A program made the translations under genes and the position numbers. A DNA stretch of 64,000 nucleotides from Pseudoclavibacter helvolus. Its GTDB lineage: Bacteria; Actinomycetota; Actinomycetes; Actinomycetales; Microbacteriaceae. Shown here in pieces: positions 1 through 8,714 of the stretch (position 1 is the first letter of the stretch; each line of letters starts with the position of its first letter). Location of the stretch: positions 620,001-684,000 of the forward strand of contig NZ_JACHWJ010000001.1 in NCBI RefSeq assembly GCF_014191305.1, in the 5' to 3' direction. A model generated the notes under the pieces. The model was not told the DNA's origin. It saw nothing but the letters and a program-made list of their open reading frames with translations, and made no database searches.

Positions 1-73
1 ACGGCATAGTGATCTCAACGATACCTGGTCTCAGGTGAATCACCAGGCCACCGTTCTTGCCCTACTTTCAGGT

Positions 74-1045
74 TCAGTGGTTCCCGTGCTCACGGAGTGC
101 CGCTTCAGCCCAGTCCGCGACCGCACCTCGCGCGGATTCTGGTGAGATGACTCGCATCTCCGCGGCGTTTCCTGACACGAGTCTGGCCAGGTGCTGCAGG
201 GAGGCGATGCGGATTTCTACGATGGCGCGGCCGTGCTCGTTGGCCTGAGGCGCCGACTCCCCCGCGGGCAGGTAGTCGCGAACGAGCGGTAAGGCGGCGG
301 CCCCGACCTCCAAGGTGACGAGCTGGTGGTCGTCGCTCGGCGTGAAAATGGGTCGTGAACGCTCGGATTCCGGATGCGACTCGGCAGACACATCCGTGAC
401 AACAGCATCGCGCATGCGGTCGAGCCTGAAGACTCTCGCAGCGCCGCGTTCCAGGCTCCATCCGTGTAAGTACAGGTCGCCGCCGAGCGTCTCAAGGGTG
501 AGTGCGTCGACGTGACGCACGCTCTCCTCGCCGTCTTCGCGGCGGTACCGGAAGCGGAGCCGCCGGCCAGTCGCGATGGCGGTCGCGACCGCGTCTCGCG
601 CCGCCGGGTACTCCCCCGTTGTCCCGAAGGCGTAGTGCGGTGTCGCTCCGCTCGCACCAAGCTTTGCAAGAAGCTCGTCGATCCGAGACTCGTCGACGAG
701 GCGAGGCAGACTTCTGAGGAACCCGAGGCCCGCGATGACGGCGGCAGCCTCCCGGTTGGACATGCGCGGAGCCTCTTCGAGGGCGACGAAGTGGGTGACC
801 TCGATGAGATCGTGCAACTCGAGCGCGTCCCAGTTGATGTCGAACAGGTCGAGGTGACTGTAGACGCCAGCCTCGCCCGGGGTCCCCGAGACCGCGATGA
901 GTCGTACAGCGTCTCGCACCTGCTTGGGTTTGACTCCGAAGTGCGATGCCGCGGTCTCGACTGGGACAGCTTCCTCCTGCTGGCGGAGGTACGGCACTAG
1001 CGACACGAGCAGCGCGAGGCGGTCCGCGGAGACGAACGCGCTCAT
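74..1045 (-). CDS. pafC: PafC-type WYL-domain transcriptional regulator
   Basis: This 323-residue protein has an N-terminal winged-helix-like segment (residues 1-70), a long central linker, a WYL/Sm-like region around residues 155-215 (RRLRFRYR ... GGDLYLHGW ... FRLDRM) and a C-terminal WCX extension. In mycobacteria the paralogues PafB and PafC form a heterodimer that activates the LexA/RecA-independent DNA-damage response when single-stranded DNA is sensed. That role is family knowledge. The start overlaps the end of the upstream pafB-like gene by four bases (ATGA), so the two are translationally coupled, which supports the assignment. In many actinobacteria tatA/tatC follow downstream, but the window edge cuts that region off. 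Confidence 0.87.
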   Translation of the reverse strand: MSAFVSADRLALLVSLVPYLRQQEEAVPVETAASHFGVKPKQVRDAVRLIAVSGTPGEAGVYSHLDLFDINWDALELHDLIEVTHFVALEEAPRMSNREAAAVIAGLGFLRSLPRLVDESRIDELLAKLGASGATPHYAFGTTGEYPAARDAVATAIATGRRLRFRYRREDGEESVRHVDALTLETLGGDLYLHGWSLERGAARVFRLDRMRDAVVTDVSAESHPESERSRPIFTPSDDHQLVTLEVGAAALPLVRDYLPAGESAPQANEHGRAIVEIRIASLQHLARLVSGNAAEMRVISPESARGAVADWAEAALREHGNH

Positions 1046-2079
1046 GCGGTGCGCTCCACGTGCGCGGCCACGACTTTGGTCAGCCGCGAGGTGACCAGCT
1101 GCTTGAGCTCCGGTGGCGTCGTGACTCTGATCTCAGGCCCGAACGCTGCGAGGCGGTCAGCGAGGAGGCTCAGGTCGGTGTACCCGAGCTCCACTGGGCG
1201 CCAGGTGCCGGTGCTCGTTGGTGTGCCGCTGCAGAGACGGACTTCCGCGTCGGAGCCCTCTCGGACCTCGAGGGTGGCGCGCTGCCTGCTCGCGAGTTCA
1301 GCAAGCTCATCGAGCGCTCTTGCTGCGTGACGCTCTGGACTCACGCCCTGGTAGCGCGAGGCATCCACGTCTCCGACCTGTCGCGGTGGCGAGACGATCC
1401 GCGAGAGCAGGAACATGCGCTCGTATGATCGATCGAGGTCGTAGGAGACGAGCAGCCAGTTCCCGTCGGCGAACACGAGCGCGAGCGGCTCGACACGGCG
1501 GACCTTCGCCTCGTTGTCGCCAGGCTTCGAATAGGAGAAGGAGACGAGCCGCCGCTCCTCGATTGCCGTCGAAAGCGGCTCGAACGCGGCGTCGCGCGCG
1601 CGCAGGCGTGGTGCGACACCGATGAGGTCGTCGCGGGTCTGGGCGCCGAGCGCTTTAAGCTTCATGAGCCCTCGCCTCGACTCCTGCGAGACAGAACCCT
1701 CACGCCAGACCTGAGCCGCCAGCGCCAGCAGGGCCGTCTCGTCTGCGTCGAACTCGAGCCCGGCCGGCATGGCGAAGCCACCGCGCGGCACTCGATAGCG
1801 CACGAGCTGGTTGTTGCCGGGGGCGGATGGATCGTCGATGACCTCGACGGGGACACCCAGGTCTCGCAGTTCCGCCTTGTCGCGCTCGAAACGCTTCTCG
1901 CGGGCCGCGGCCGCGCCGACGGTGCTGGGGTCCCTGCTGTCGTCCGCGTAGCCGTGGACAGTCTCGAAGACGTCGCTCTTCGTCAGACCACGCTCGGTGG
2001 TCAAGAGCGCGAGAATCAGCGAGAACTGGCGCTCCGCAGCGGCGGGAGCCTTCGCTCGGGATGTTCGCTCGTGCGTCAC
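1042..2079 (-). CDS. pafB: PafB-type WYL-domain transcriptional regulator
   Basis: This 345-residue protein has an N-terminal helix-turn-helix (FSLILALLTTERGLTKSDVF, about residues 19-38), a linker with RDKAELRDLGVPVE typical of WYL regulators, and a WYL domain about residues 175-235 (RLVSFSYSKPGDNEAKVRRV ... NWLLVSYDLDRSYERMFLLSRI). It should act as the partner of the downstream PafC in proteasome-accessory-factor-linked control of DNA-damage genes. The canonical Trp-Tyr-Leu triplet is relaxed, as is common in this subfamily. Only about 10 bases separate its start from the end of the FKBP lipoprotein gene upstream on the same strand, so the block from 5.9 kb down to pafC may be one transcription unit. 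Confidence 0.87.
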   Translation of the reverse strand: MTHERTSRAKAPAAAERQFSLILALLTTERGLTKSDVFETVHGYADDSRDPSTVGAAAAREKRFERDKAELRDLGVPVEVIDDPSAPGNNQLVRYRVPRGGFAMPAGLEFDADETALLALAAQVWREGSVSQESRRGLMKLKALGAQTRDDLIGVAPRLRARDAAFEPLSTAIEERRLVSFSYSKPGDNEAKVRRVEPLALVFADGNWLLVSYDLDRSYERMFLLSRIVSPPRQVGDVDASRYQGVSPERHAARALDELAELASRQRATLEVREGSDAEVRLCSGTPTSTGTWRPVELGYTDLSLLADRLAAFGPEIRVTTPPELKQLVTSRLTKVVAAHVERTA

Positions 2080-2088
2080 GCCTCGACT

Positions 2089-3006
2089 TTAGATCGTGCC
2101 GAGGATGTCGACGACAAAGACAAGCGTCGAGCCTGCAGGAATCGTGTCACTCGCTTGGTCGCCGTAACCGAGCGCAGGCGGGATGACCGCGACGACCTGC
2201 GAGCCGACCGTCTGGCCGACGAGGGCCTGCGCGAAGCCGTCCACGACTCCGGTGGTCGAGAACTGGGCTGGCGTGCCGCGGTCCCAAGAGCTGTCGAACT
2301 TCTCGCCTGTAGCGAAGAGGACGCCCGTGTACTGGACGACGACGGAGCTCCCCTCTGCCACGACGTCGCCGGTTCCGAGCTTCCGGGTCTCCAGCACCAG
2401 TTCGGTGGGGGCGGCAGCGCCCTCAACGATGGAGATCTGAGGGGCTCCCTCAGCTGCGTCCGTCACCGTGACGAGGGACTGCGTCGATTCCTGCTCAGCT
2501 CCCACGGCACGCGTTTCAGGCACCTCGATGACGTCGGCGACGACAAGCGCGGGAGGTGTGTCCGTAGCTCCCGCGTTCGCGGTCCCCTCGAGGAGCAGAG
2601 CCGATGGGATGAGCGCCACGACGCGCGACCCGGAGGCCACCCCTTCGAAGAGGCCGGTCAGGTATTCGGGGATGCCTTCAGCGCTGAGGTCGAGCACCTG
2701 TCCAAGCGGCCTGTATGGGCTCTGCTCTGCTTTGGTGCCAGCGTCGTAGACCGTGAGGTTCGCTGCAACCGTCGAGTCGACCGTGATCTCCTCGCCGTCC
2801 CCCTCGATGTCGACGCGGCGTTCGATCTCCTCGCCAAGACCCGAGACGTCGGCGATCGTGATCGTCGGGGCCGCGCCGTACTCGCCGGTGACCTCGACGC
2901 CCTTGAGCGCATCGCCGGTCGCGACTGGCGTGGAACTGCCGGCGCACGAGGCGAGTCCGAGAGAGAGGAGGACGGCCGCGGCGATCGCGGGGAGACGTCG
3001 TTGCAT
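2089..3006 (-). CDS. FKBP-type peptidyl-prolyl isomerase lipoprotein
   Basis: The 305-residue precursor has a lipoprotein signal peptide with lipobox LASC near residue 21, so it is probably anchored to the outer face of the membrane. The C-terminal FKBP domain is well preserved (VVVQYTGVLFATGEKFDSSW, PAQFSTTGVVDGFAQALVG, IPPALGYGD, IPAGSTLVFVVDIL). The middle of the protein (about residues 60-170) resembles a second, degenerate FKBP fold lacking most active-site residues. Such proteins catalyse or assist prolyl isomerisation of exported proteins. AAGGCGGA lies seven bases before the ATG. It sits next to a second FKBP-like lipoprotein gene, an apparent tandem paralogue. Confidence 0.88.
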   Translation of the reverse strand: MQRRLPAIAAAVLLSLGLASCAGSSTPVATGDALKGVEVTGEYGAAPTITIADVSGLGEEIERRVDIEGDGEEITVDSTVAANLTVYDAGTKAEQSPYRPLGQVLDLSAEGIPEYLTGLFEGVASGSRVVALIPSALLLEGTANAGATDTPPALVVADVIEVPETRAVGAEQESTQSLVTVTDAAEGAPQISIVEGAAAPTELVLETRKLGTGDVVAEGSSVVVQYTGVLFATGEKFDSSWDRGTPAQFSTTGVVDGFAQALVGQTVGSQVVAVIPPALGYGDQASDTIPAGSTLVFVVDILGTI

Positions 3007-3055
3007 GAATCCGCCTTGCGTTGAGTGGGAGAAGCGTTGGTGGTGGAGTCGGCGC

Positions 3056-4051
3056 CTATTCGGCGGCGAGGATGTCGATCACGAAGACGAGGGTGCTGCC
3101 CTGCGTCGCAGCCGCGTTGAGCGGGCCAGGCTGGGATGCGAGCCGCTCGGGCGGGAGCACCACGACGAGCTGCGAGCCCACGGGCGTTCCGACGATCTCC
3201 TCGCTCAGACCGAAGAGGCCATCTGTCGGTGCCGTCGTGACCTGGAGGACGTTGTTGCCCGGAGTCCAGGTCGAGGCGACCTGCTCGCCCGTCGTCCAGT
3301 CGAACGCCGACAGCTGCATCGTGACGACCTGGCCCTCGGCGACCGGGGAGCCGTAGCCCTCGATTCGGACGTGCCGCTTGGGTGCAGTCGGCGGGTCCTG
3401 CGCCGGCATCGTGACGCCTGGCGTGCCGTTCGGCGCGGTGACGACGGCGGGGACGCCGTCCTCTGGCGCGGCGATCCGACCGCCGGCGCTCGAGGGGTAC
3501 ACGTCAAGCACGTCCGCGATCGCGACGATTGTCATTGCCGGGTCGACCCCGACCGAGGTGGCTGCTTCACCGAACAACACGCTCGCGGGCATGACGGCGA
3601 TGACGCGTTCCCCGGTCTGCGAGCATTCAATCGCCTGCGCGAGTCCAGGGAAGGTGTTCGCGATCGTCGCGACGCTTGTGGGCGCCGCGGCACCAGACGA
3701 GTCGGCGACGGTGGGGCTGTACGGGACGAGGACTTCCCCTCCGGCACCGTCAAGCAGTTCGAAGTTGGCTCGAACGACGCCGGACGGCGTGACCGGGTCG
3801 CCGGTACCGACTCCGTCACGCGTGGTCTCCAGCGAGGTGACGGCGAGTGGATGCGCGAGCGTCGCCCCGCTGATCTCCCCGAAAGCTCCCGCTGCGGAGA
3901 CACTGGCAGTCGCGGCGCCATCGACGCCGGGCAGCTCGCAGGCCCCTGCATCGAGGTCGCTCTCCGGCCAGCTCACGCAGCCGGTGAGGGCGACCGCCAC
4001 CGCGGCCGCAGTCAGTGCGGCTCCCGCGAGTCGCATGCGTGTGCGTGTCAT
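3056..4051 (-). CDS. FKBP-like lipoprotein, degenerate paralogue
   Basis: The 331-residue protein begins with a basic N-terminus, a hydrophobic stretch and the lipobox LTGC (Cys about 25), so it is a predicted lipoprotein. The C-terminal 110 residues follow the FKBP pattern (EGQVVTMQLSAFDWTTGEQV ... VGSQLVVVLPPERL ... GSTLVFVIDIL). The aromatic active-site positions and the GYG motif of true peptidyl-prolyl isomerases are missing, so catalysis is doubtful and a chaperone or binding role is more likely. Its start overlaps the end of trmI by four bases (ATGA), and the better-conserved FKBP lipoprotein follows after 49 bases. The fold assignment is fairly safe; activity is not. Confidence 0.8.
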   Translation of the reverse strand: MTRTRMRLAGAALTAAAVAVALTGCVSWPESDLDAGACELPGVDGAATASVSAAGAFGEISGATLAHPLAVTSLETTRDGVGTGDPVTPSGVVRANFELLDGAGGEVLVPYSPTVADSSGAAAPTSVATIANTFPGLAQAIECSQTGERVIAVMPASVLFGEAATSVGVDPAMTIVAIADVLDVYPSSAGGRIAAPEDGVPAVVTAPNGTPGVTMPAQDPPTAPKRHVRIEGYGSPVAEGQVVTMQLSAFDWTTGEQVASTWTPGNNVLQVTTAPTDGLFGLSEEIVGTPVGSQLVVVLPPERLASQPGPLNAAATQGSTLVFVIDILAAE

Positions 4052-5118
4052 TCGCTCTCTCCCTGTGGTTCTGAGCCGGCGTCCACGGCTGCATCCGATG
4101 CATCCGGCGTCTGGCTTGTCTCCGGGCCGGTCTGGTCTCGCCCCTTTTCGGCCGTGATCGCGGCTCCTCGCTGCGCGAGGCGAGCGCGCTTGCGCAGTAC
4201 CTTGTCGCTCACCTGGCGGTCGCCGAGCGACCCAGGCGTCCAGATCTCCACGTCCTCATCGCTGAAGTCGGACTTGGACGCGCGGCGCTTGAGGTTCGGC
4301 AGAACGGCGCCGTCTGCCAGGCGGCGCGCAGTCAGCAGGAAGCCCGTGTGCGCGATCATGCGGTGGTCTGGGCGAACGGCGAGACCTTCGACGTGCCAGC
4401 CTCTGACCATGGTCTCGTCGGCGTTCGGGTCGGTGAAGAGCCCCGTTGCGCGGATCGCCTCGGCGACGCGGGAGAGCTGCGTGACGGTCGCGACGTAGCA
4501 GAGCAGGATCCCGCCTGGCTTGAGCGCGTCAGCGACGACGTCGAGGCATTCCCAAGGGGCAAGCATGTCGAGGACCGCACGGTCGGCCGACCCATCGGCG
4601 TGCTGCTCGGGAAGCGCTTCAGCGAGGTCTCCGAGGACCAGATTCCAGTTGTCGGGCTTCTCGCCCATGACACTGATGACGTTGCCCTCGGCGACTTGGG
4701 CGAACTCCTCGCGTCGCTCGAACGAGGTGAGCGAGCCCGTGCCGCCGAGCATGCGAAGAATCCAGAGCGAGAGCGCGCCAGAGCCGACTCCAGCTTCAAT
4801 GACGCGAGCACCCGGACGAATGTCTGCCTTCGCGAGGATCGCGGCGGCGTCCTTGGGGTAGATGATGGCGGCGCCGCGGGGCATCGACATGACGATGTCT
4901 TCGAGCAGTGGGCGCAACGCGAGGTACTGCCCTCCGTCGGTCGCGGAGATCACGGAGCCCTCATCCACGCCGATGATGGTGTCGTGGTCGATCATGCCCT
5001 TGTGCATGAAGTATCGCTTGCCCGGCTCGAGGTAGAGCGTGCTCACGCGGCCCTTGGGGCCTGTCAGCTGCACGCGGTCTCCGGCGCGGAAGGGTCCGCC
5101 GATGTCGGTCTCGGTCAT
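4048..5118 (-). CDS. trmI: tRNA (adenine-58-N1)-methyltransferase TrmI
   Basis: This 356-residue class I SAM-dependent methyltransferase has the TrmI hallmarks: an N-terminal beta domain (GDRVQLTGPKGRVSTLYLEPG), the GAAIIYPKDAAAILAKADI segment, SAM motif I VIEAGVGSGALSLWILR and the later LDMLAPWECLDV motif. It should make m1A58 in the T-loop of tRNAs. The start at MTETDIGG was chosen because it gives the family N-terminus and overlaps the stop of the HAD gene (ATGA). The longer in-frame reading upstream is arginine-rich shadow sequence. The C-terminal tail (about 30 residues, acidic and low-complexity) is not part of the fold. Confidence 0.92.
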   Translation of the reverse strand: MTETDIGGPFRAGDRVQLTGPKGRVSTLYLEPGKRYFMHKGMIDHDTIIGVDEGSVISATDGGQYLALRPLLEDIVMSMPRGAAIIYPKDAAAILAKADIRPGARVIEAGVGSGALSLWILRMLGGTGSLTSFERREEFAQVAEGNVISVMGEKPDNWNLVLGDLAEALPEQHADGSADRAVLDMLAPWECLDVVADALKPGGILLCYVATVTQLSRVAEAIRATGLFTDPNADETMVRGWHVEGLAVRPDHRMIAHTGFLLTARRLADGAVLPNLKRRASKSDFSDEDVEIWTPGSLGDRQVSDKVLRKRARLAQRGAAITAEKGRDQTGPETSQTPDASDAAVDAGSEPQGESE

Positions 5119-5855
5119 AGCTGTGCTCCGCTTTCTGAGTTGGCGGCGTCGTCGGCCGTCTGTGCGCTCTCGCGCCGTTCCGCCTCGCCCGCGACCTGCT
5201 CGACGAGGTCGCCGAGTCTCTCGAGCGTGATTCCCTCGAGGGTCGTCGTGACGAGGTGCGCGTGGTGGGCCTCGAGTGTCTGTCCGTGTGGAATGCCGAT
5301 CGTCGCGCATCCGGCCGCACGAGCGGCTTCCAGGCCGCGCTGCGAGTCTTCGACGGCGACGCAGCGATCGGGTGCGACGCCGAGCTGCTCTGCGGCGCGG
5401 AGATACGGCTCAGGATGCGGCTTGCCGTTCTCGACCTCGTCGCCGGCGATCACGATCGTGAACAGTGGGTCTTCGAGAGTTGAGACGACCGCGTCGGCGA
5501 GGATGCGCGTCGAGTTGGTGACGAGTGCGTTCGGCACGCCCGCCGCGTGCAGCGCCTCGAGGAGCTCGAGCGCACCAGGTCGCCAGTCGAGTTCCTTGAG
5601 GATGCTCGCCATGACCGTGGCATTCATGTGGTCGACGATCTCGCCGGGTTTGAGCTCAACACCCAGGCCCGCGAAGAACTCGGCCGCGTCCGCCATGCTC
5701 GACCCGACCATTCCAAGCTCCTGCTCCTCGGTGAGCGGGGGCAGGCCGTGATCGGCGAGCAGGTTGAGCTGGGCGGTCTGCCAATACTGCTCGGTGTCGA
5801 CGATGGTGCCGTCCATGTCCCACAGGACGGCGGCGGGAAGTTTCGAAGGAGCCAC
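5115..5855 (-). CDS. HAD-superfamily phosphatase/phosphomutase-like protein
   Basis: A 246-residue HAD hydrolase with all four motifs: nucleophile motif LWDMDGTIVDTE near residue 14, motif II LVTNSTR, the catalytic lysine in NGKPHPEPYL, and motif IV VAVEDSQRGLEAARAAG. The helical cap between motifs I and II is of the beta-phosphoglucomutase / phosphoglycolate phosphatase type. It should dephosphorylate a small sugar phosphate or similar metabolite; the substrate cannot be read from sequence. A GTG at 5855 (VAPSKLPAAVLWDMDGT) is the preferred start because it places motif I at the usual distance from the N-terminus, although no strong ribosome binding site precedes it. It overlaps trmI by four bases. 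Confidence 0.85.
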   Translation of the reverse strand: MAPSKLPAAVLWDMDGTIVDTEQYWQTAQLNLLADHGLPPLTEEQELGMVGSSMADAAEFFAGLGVELKPGEIVDHMNATVMASILKELDWRPGALELLEALHAAGVPNALVTNSTRILADAVVSTLEDPLFTIVIAGDEVENGKPHPEPYLRAAEQLGVAPDRCVAVEDSQRGLEAARAAGCATIGIPHGQTLEAHHAHLVTTTLEGITLERLGDLVEQVAGEAERRESAQTADDAANSESGAQL

Positions 5856-5941
5856 GGGGCGACAGTCTACGGGGCGGCAGGACGGCCACCGACGCCCGGC
5901 GCGTATCCTTGGACAACACTTCATCCATGGCGAGGAGCACG

Positions 5942-7066
5942 GTGACGGATCACAGCGAGGCCACCACACCATTTGCGCGAGGCCGACTGCTTGTGGTCGC
6001 CCTGCTCGGCTGGAACGACGCAGGGGACGCCGCGTCGAGCGCCGTCCGCGCGCTGCAGGAGGCCATCGGAGCCGACCGGCTCATCGAGGACATCGACGAC
6101 GAGTCGTTCTTCGACTACTCGATCCACCGGCCCGTCATGAGGGCCGGTACCGAGGGCGTCCGGAAGATCCAGTGGCCCAGCGTGTCGTTCAGCGGCACGC
6201 CGCTCCGTGAGGCCGAGACGGTGGATGCGCCAGCCGAGAGCACGGAGCTTGCTGCTGACGCCGGCCTGTCTGTCAGCTCCGACAACGGAGAGAACGTGTT
6301 CGTGCTGATCGGCCCGGAACCGACGCTGCGCTGGCGGAGCTTCACGAAGCAGGTCATCGATCTTTGCGAGCGGGAGGGAATCACGCGCGTCGTGCTGGTC
6401 GGCGCGCTGCTCGCGGATGTGCCCCACACCAGACCGATCACGATCTTCATGTCGAGCGACGATGCCGCTGTGCGTGACGAGCTCGATATCGATCGCAGCG
6501 AGTACGAGGGCCCGACCGGCGTGCTCTCGGCGATCGGGGAGGAAGCCCGCTCGCGGGACATGCGGGTGCTCTCGCTGTGGGCTTCGGTGCCGCACTACGC
6601 GCACCACTCCCCGTCCCCCAAGGCGACGCTCGCGCTCGTCGACCGCTTGACCGAGATCGTCGACGTCTCCATTCCTCACGGCGACCTCGTGACGGAGTCG
6701 GCCGAGTGGGAGGCCGAGGTCACCGAGGCGACGGCTCAGGACGACGAGATCGCTCAGTACGTCGGCTACCTCGAGCGGACGCGCGACATGGTCGAGGCAC
6801 CAGAAGCGTCAGGCGAGGCGATCGCCCAGGAGTTCGAGCGCTTCCTCGAGCAGGCGGCGGGCAAGAAGCCGCAGCCGGGCCCCGCAGCGTTCCCCACGGA
6901 TCTGTCCGGCACCGCGCAGCGACCGATGGGCGTCGACCGACGGACCACAGCCGACGACGAGGGGGTCGAATCGGACACCGAGTCGAGGCCCGACGAGGAT
7001 CCCGAGCCGGGCGATGGCGGAGCTGACGACCAGGACGCCGACGACGGCCACGAGCGTCCGGCCTAG
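5942..7066 (+). CDS. PAC2 family protein (proteasome assembly chaperone-like)
   Basis: A 374-residue PAC2-fold protein, recognised from LLVVALLGWNDAGDAASSA near the N-terminus, SFFDYSIHRPVM, and the GALLADVPHTRP and SIGEEA/PHYAHHSPSPKATLALVDRL segments. Actinobacterial members resemble archaeal/eukaryotic proteasome assembly chaperones, and their role in bacteria is unsettled. The start GTG at 5942 has GAGGAG four bases upstream; an ATG at 5927 in the same frame has no such signal. The last 60 residues are acidic and repetitive (DEDPEPGDGGADDQDADDG). It converges on mshC in the ancestral arrangement, and now faces the displaced mshC tail. Confidence 0.85.
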   Translation: MTDHSEATTPFARGRLLVVALLGWNDAGDAASSAVRALQEAIGADRLIEDIDDESFFDYSIHRPVMRAGTEGVRKIQWPSVSFSGTPLREAETVDAPAESTELAADAGLSVSSDNGENVFVLIGPEPTLRWRSFTKQVIDLCEREGITRVVLVGALLADVPHTRPITIFMSSDDAAVRDELDIDRSEYEGPTGVLSAIGEEARSRDMRVLSLWASVPHYAHHSPSPKATLALVDRLTEIVDVSIPHGDLVTESAEWEAEVTEATAQDDEIAQYVGYLERTRDMVEAPEASGEAIAQEFERFLEQAAGKKPQPGPAAFPTDLSGTAQRPMGVDRRTTADDEGVESDTESRPDEDPEPGDGGADDQDADDGHERPA

Positions 7067-7271
7067 GCGGCCACGCGCACGGCGGACCGCCGCGCGCGCA
7101 TCCAGCCGCCGCTAGTCGGTCGTGAGGTCCAGCCCGAGCAGGGCGTCGACGAGCGCGACGACGTCGGTGTCGCCCGCGGCAGGGGGCGTCGAGACCCACT
7201 CGTCAACGATAGCGACGACGCGAGGCGTGTCGAGGTCGTCGGCGATGGCGTCGCGCATCCGCTGGACGACG

Positions 7272-7279
7272 GCATTGCG
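7272..7279. repeat. Left target-site duplication of ISL3 element
   Basis: GCATTGCG directly abuts the left terminal repeat and is repeated exactly at 8739-8746. Eight base pairs is the usual ISL3-family target duplication. Confidence 0.95.
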
Positions 7280-7304
7280 GGCTCTTGGGACATTCGGTGG
7301 GGGT
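7280..7304. repeat. Left terminal inverted repeat of ISL3 element
   Basis: This 25-bp repeat is perfectly inverted at 8714-8738. It begins GGCTCTTGGGACATTCGG and continues with a G-rich run. Confidence 0.95.
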
Positions 7305-7394
7305 GAGGCGCGCCGGGTGATGGTTGGCGGGTAGGGGTCGAGGTCCCCGAGGATCAGTAGCGCTAACTGTCTGATCGATTCCGAGGACCTCGAC

Positions 7395-8714
7395 GTGTTT
7401 CACCCTACTTCGGGGTGCGCTTCTGCGCGCTCCACTGCCTGCCCTTGCTCGCGCTGTGACCTGTTGCTCGGCCTCGACGGGGTCCATGTTGAGGCTGTCG
7501 AGCGGGACGACGGGGTTCTGACGGTCACGGTCTCGAGCCCGACGGTGCCGACGGGTTGTCCCTCGTGCGGGGTCGTCGCGATCGGTCGTGGCAGGCGGCG
7601 TCGGGTCCTGCACGATGTCCCCAGTGTTGGGCGGGTGCGGATCGTGTGGCGGCAACGCATCTGGCAGTGCATCGATAGCAGTTGCGATCGGAAGACGTTC
7701 GTGGAGCAGGTCTCGACGCTCGTCGCTCCGCGGGGGTCGATCACGAAGCGGGCGGTGGTGTGGGCGATTGTTCAGTTGCGGCGTGAGCACGCGACGATCG
7801 CAGGTCTTGCCCGCCAACTCGGGACGTCGTGGAAGACGGTGTGGCGTGCCATCGAGCCCGAACTTCAGCGTCTCGCGGCCGATGAGTCCCGGTTCGAGAA
7901 CGTCACCACACTCGGGGTGGATGAGCACATCTGGCATCACGTCGACCCCCGCAGGCGTGGCCCGAAGGAGCTGACCGGGATGGTCGATCTCACCCGAGAT
8001 GACCGCGGAAAGACGCGGGCTAGGCTCCTCGACCTCGTGCCGGGTCGTTCCGGGAAGGCTTACGCGACCTGGCTCGCTGAGCGCGGGGACGCGTTCCGCA
8101 AGAACGTGCAGGTGGCAGCGCTGGATCCGTTCGCCGGATACATGAGCGCGATCGATGACCAGCTCGAAGATGCGACCGCGGTCCTTGACGCGTTCCACGT
8201 CGTCAAGCTCGGCACCGCCGCCGTCGACGAGGTTCGCCGCCGTGTTCAGCAAGACACCCTCGGGCATCGCGGGAGAAAGGGAGACCCGCTCTACGGCATT
8301 CAGACGATCCTCCGCGCGGGAGAGGAGAACCTGACCGAGAAGCAACGAGCCCGCCTCGACACGGCGATCGGGGCCGACCCCGCCCACATCGAGGTGTTCA
8401 TCGCGTGGCAGTGCGCGCAGGAACTCCGCTCGGCCTACCGCGCGAAGGACCTGGCCGAGGGGCGGCGGATCGCCGTGAAAGTCGCCGAGTCGTTCCATAC
8501 CTGCCCGATCCCCGAGATCGCCCGCCTGGGGCGCACACTACGACGGTGGCGTGACGCGTTCCTCAACTACTTCACCACCGCACGCGCGAACAACGGCGGC
8601 ACCGAAGCGATCAACGGGATCATCGAACTCCACCGCCGACTCGCCCGCGGCTACCGCAACCGCCACAACTACCGACTACGCATGCTCCTCGCCGCCGGCG
8701 GCCTCACCCCCTGA
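7395..8714 (+). CDS. ISL3-family transposase
   Basis: A 439-residue transposase with the ISL3 layout: an N-terminal zinc-binding segment (CPSCGVV near residue 54 and a second Cys pair around CIDSSC), a helix-turn-helix (ATIAGLARQLGTSWKTVWRAI), then the DDE nuclease (DEH in TLGVDEHIWHH, ALDPFAGY / LDAFHVVKL, and the final glutamate in NNGGTEAINGIIELHRRLARGYRN). The reading frame is intact, so the element may be active. The stop codon (8712-8714) touches the first base of the right terminal repeat. Plus-strand orientation puts it antisense to the mshC remnant. Confidence 0.96.
   Translation: MFHPTSGCASARSTACPCSRCDLLLGLDGVHVEAVERDDGVLTVTVSSPTVPTGCPSCGVVAIGRGRRRRVLHDVPSVGRVRIVWRQRIWQCIDSSCDRKTFVEQVSTLVAPRGSITKRAVVWAIVQLRREHATIAGLARQLGTSWKTVWRAIEPELQRLAADESRFENVTTLGVDEHIWHHVDPRRRGPKELTGMVDLTRDDRGKTRARLLDLVPGRSGKAYATWLAERGDAFRKNVQVAALDPFAGYMSAIDDQLEDATAVLDAFHVVKLGTAAVDEVRRRVQQDTLGHRGRKGDPLYGIQTILRAGEENLTEKQRARLDTAIGADPAHIEVFIAWQCAQELRSAYRAKDLAEGRRIAVKVAESFHTCPIPEIARLGRTLRRWRDAFLNYFTTARANNGGTEAINGIIELHRRLARGYRNRHNYRLRMLLAAGGLTP

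Noticed and set aside
1-73. Possible start of tatA beyond pafC
   Set aside because: tatA often follows pafC, and a minus-strand ATG lies at 5-7, but the readable sequence is only two codons and has no clear ribosome site.
2753-4498. Long plus-strand frame opposite the FKBP and trmI genes
   Set aside because: It lies entirely over well-supported genes, is low-complexity and Arg-rich, and has no ribosome site.
7203-8498. 431-codon minus-strand frame within the IS
   Set aside because: It is the antisense shadow of the ISL3 transposase, has His/Arg/Pro-rich composition, and crosses the left end of the element.
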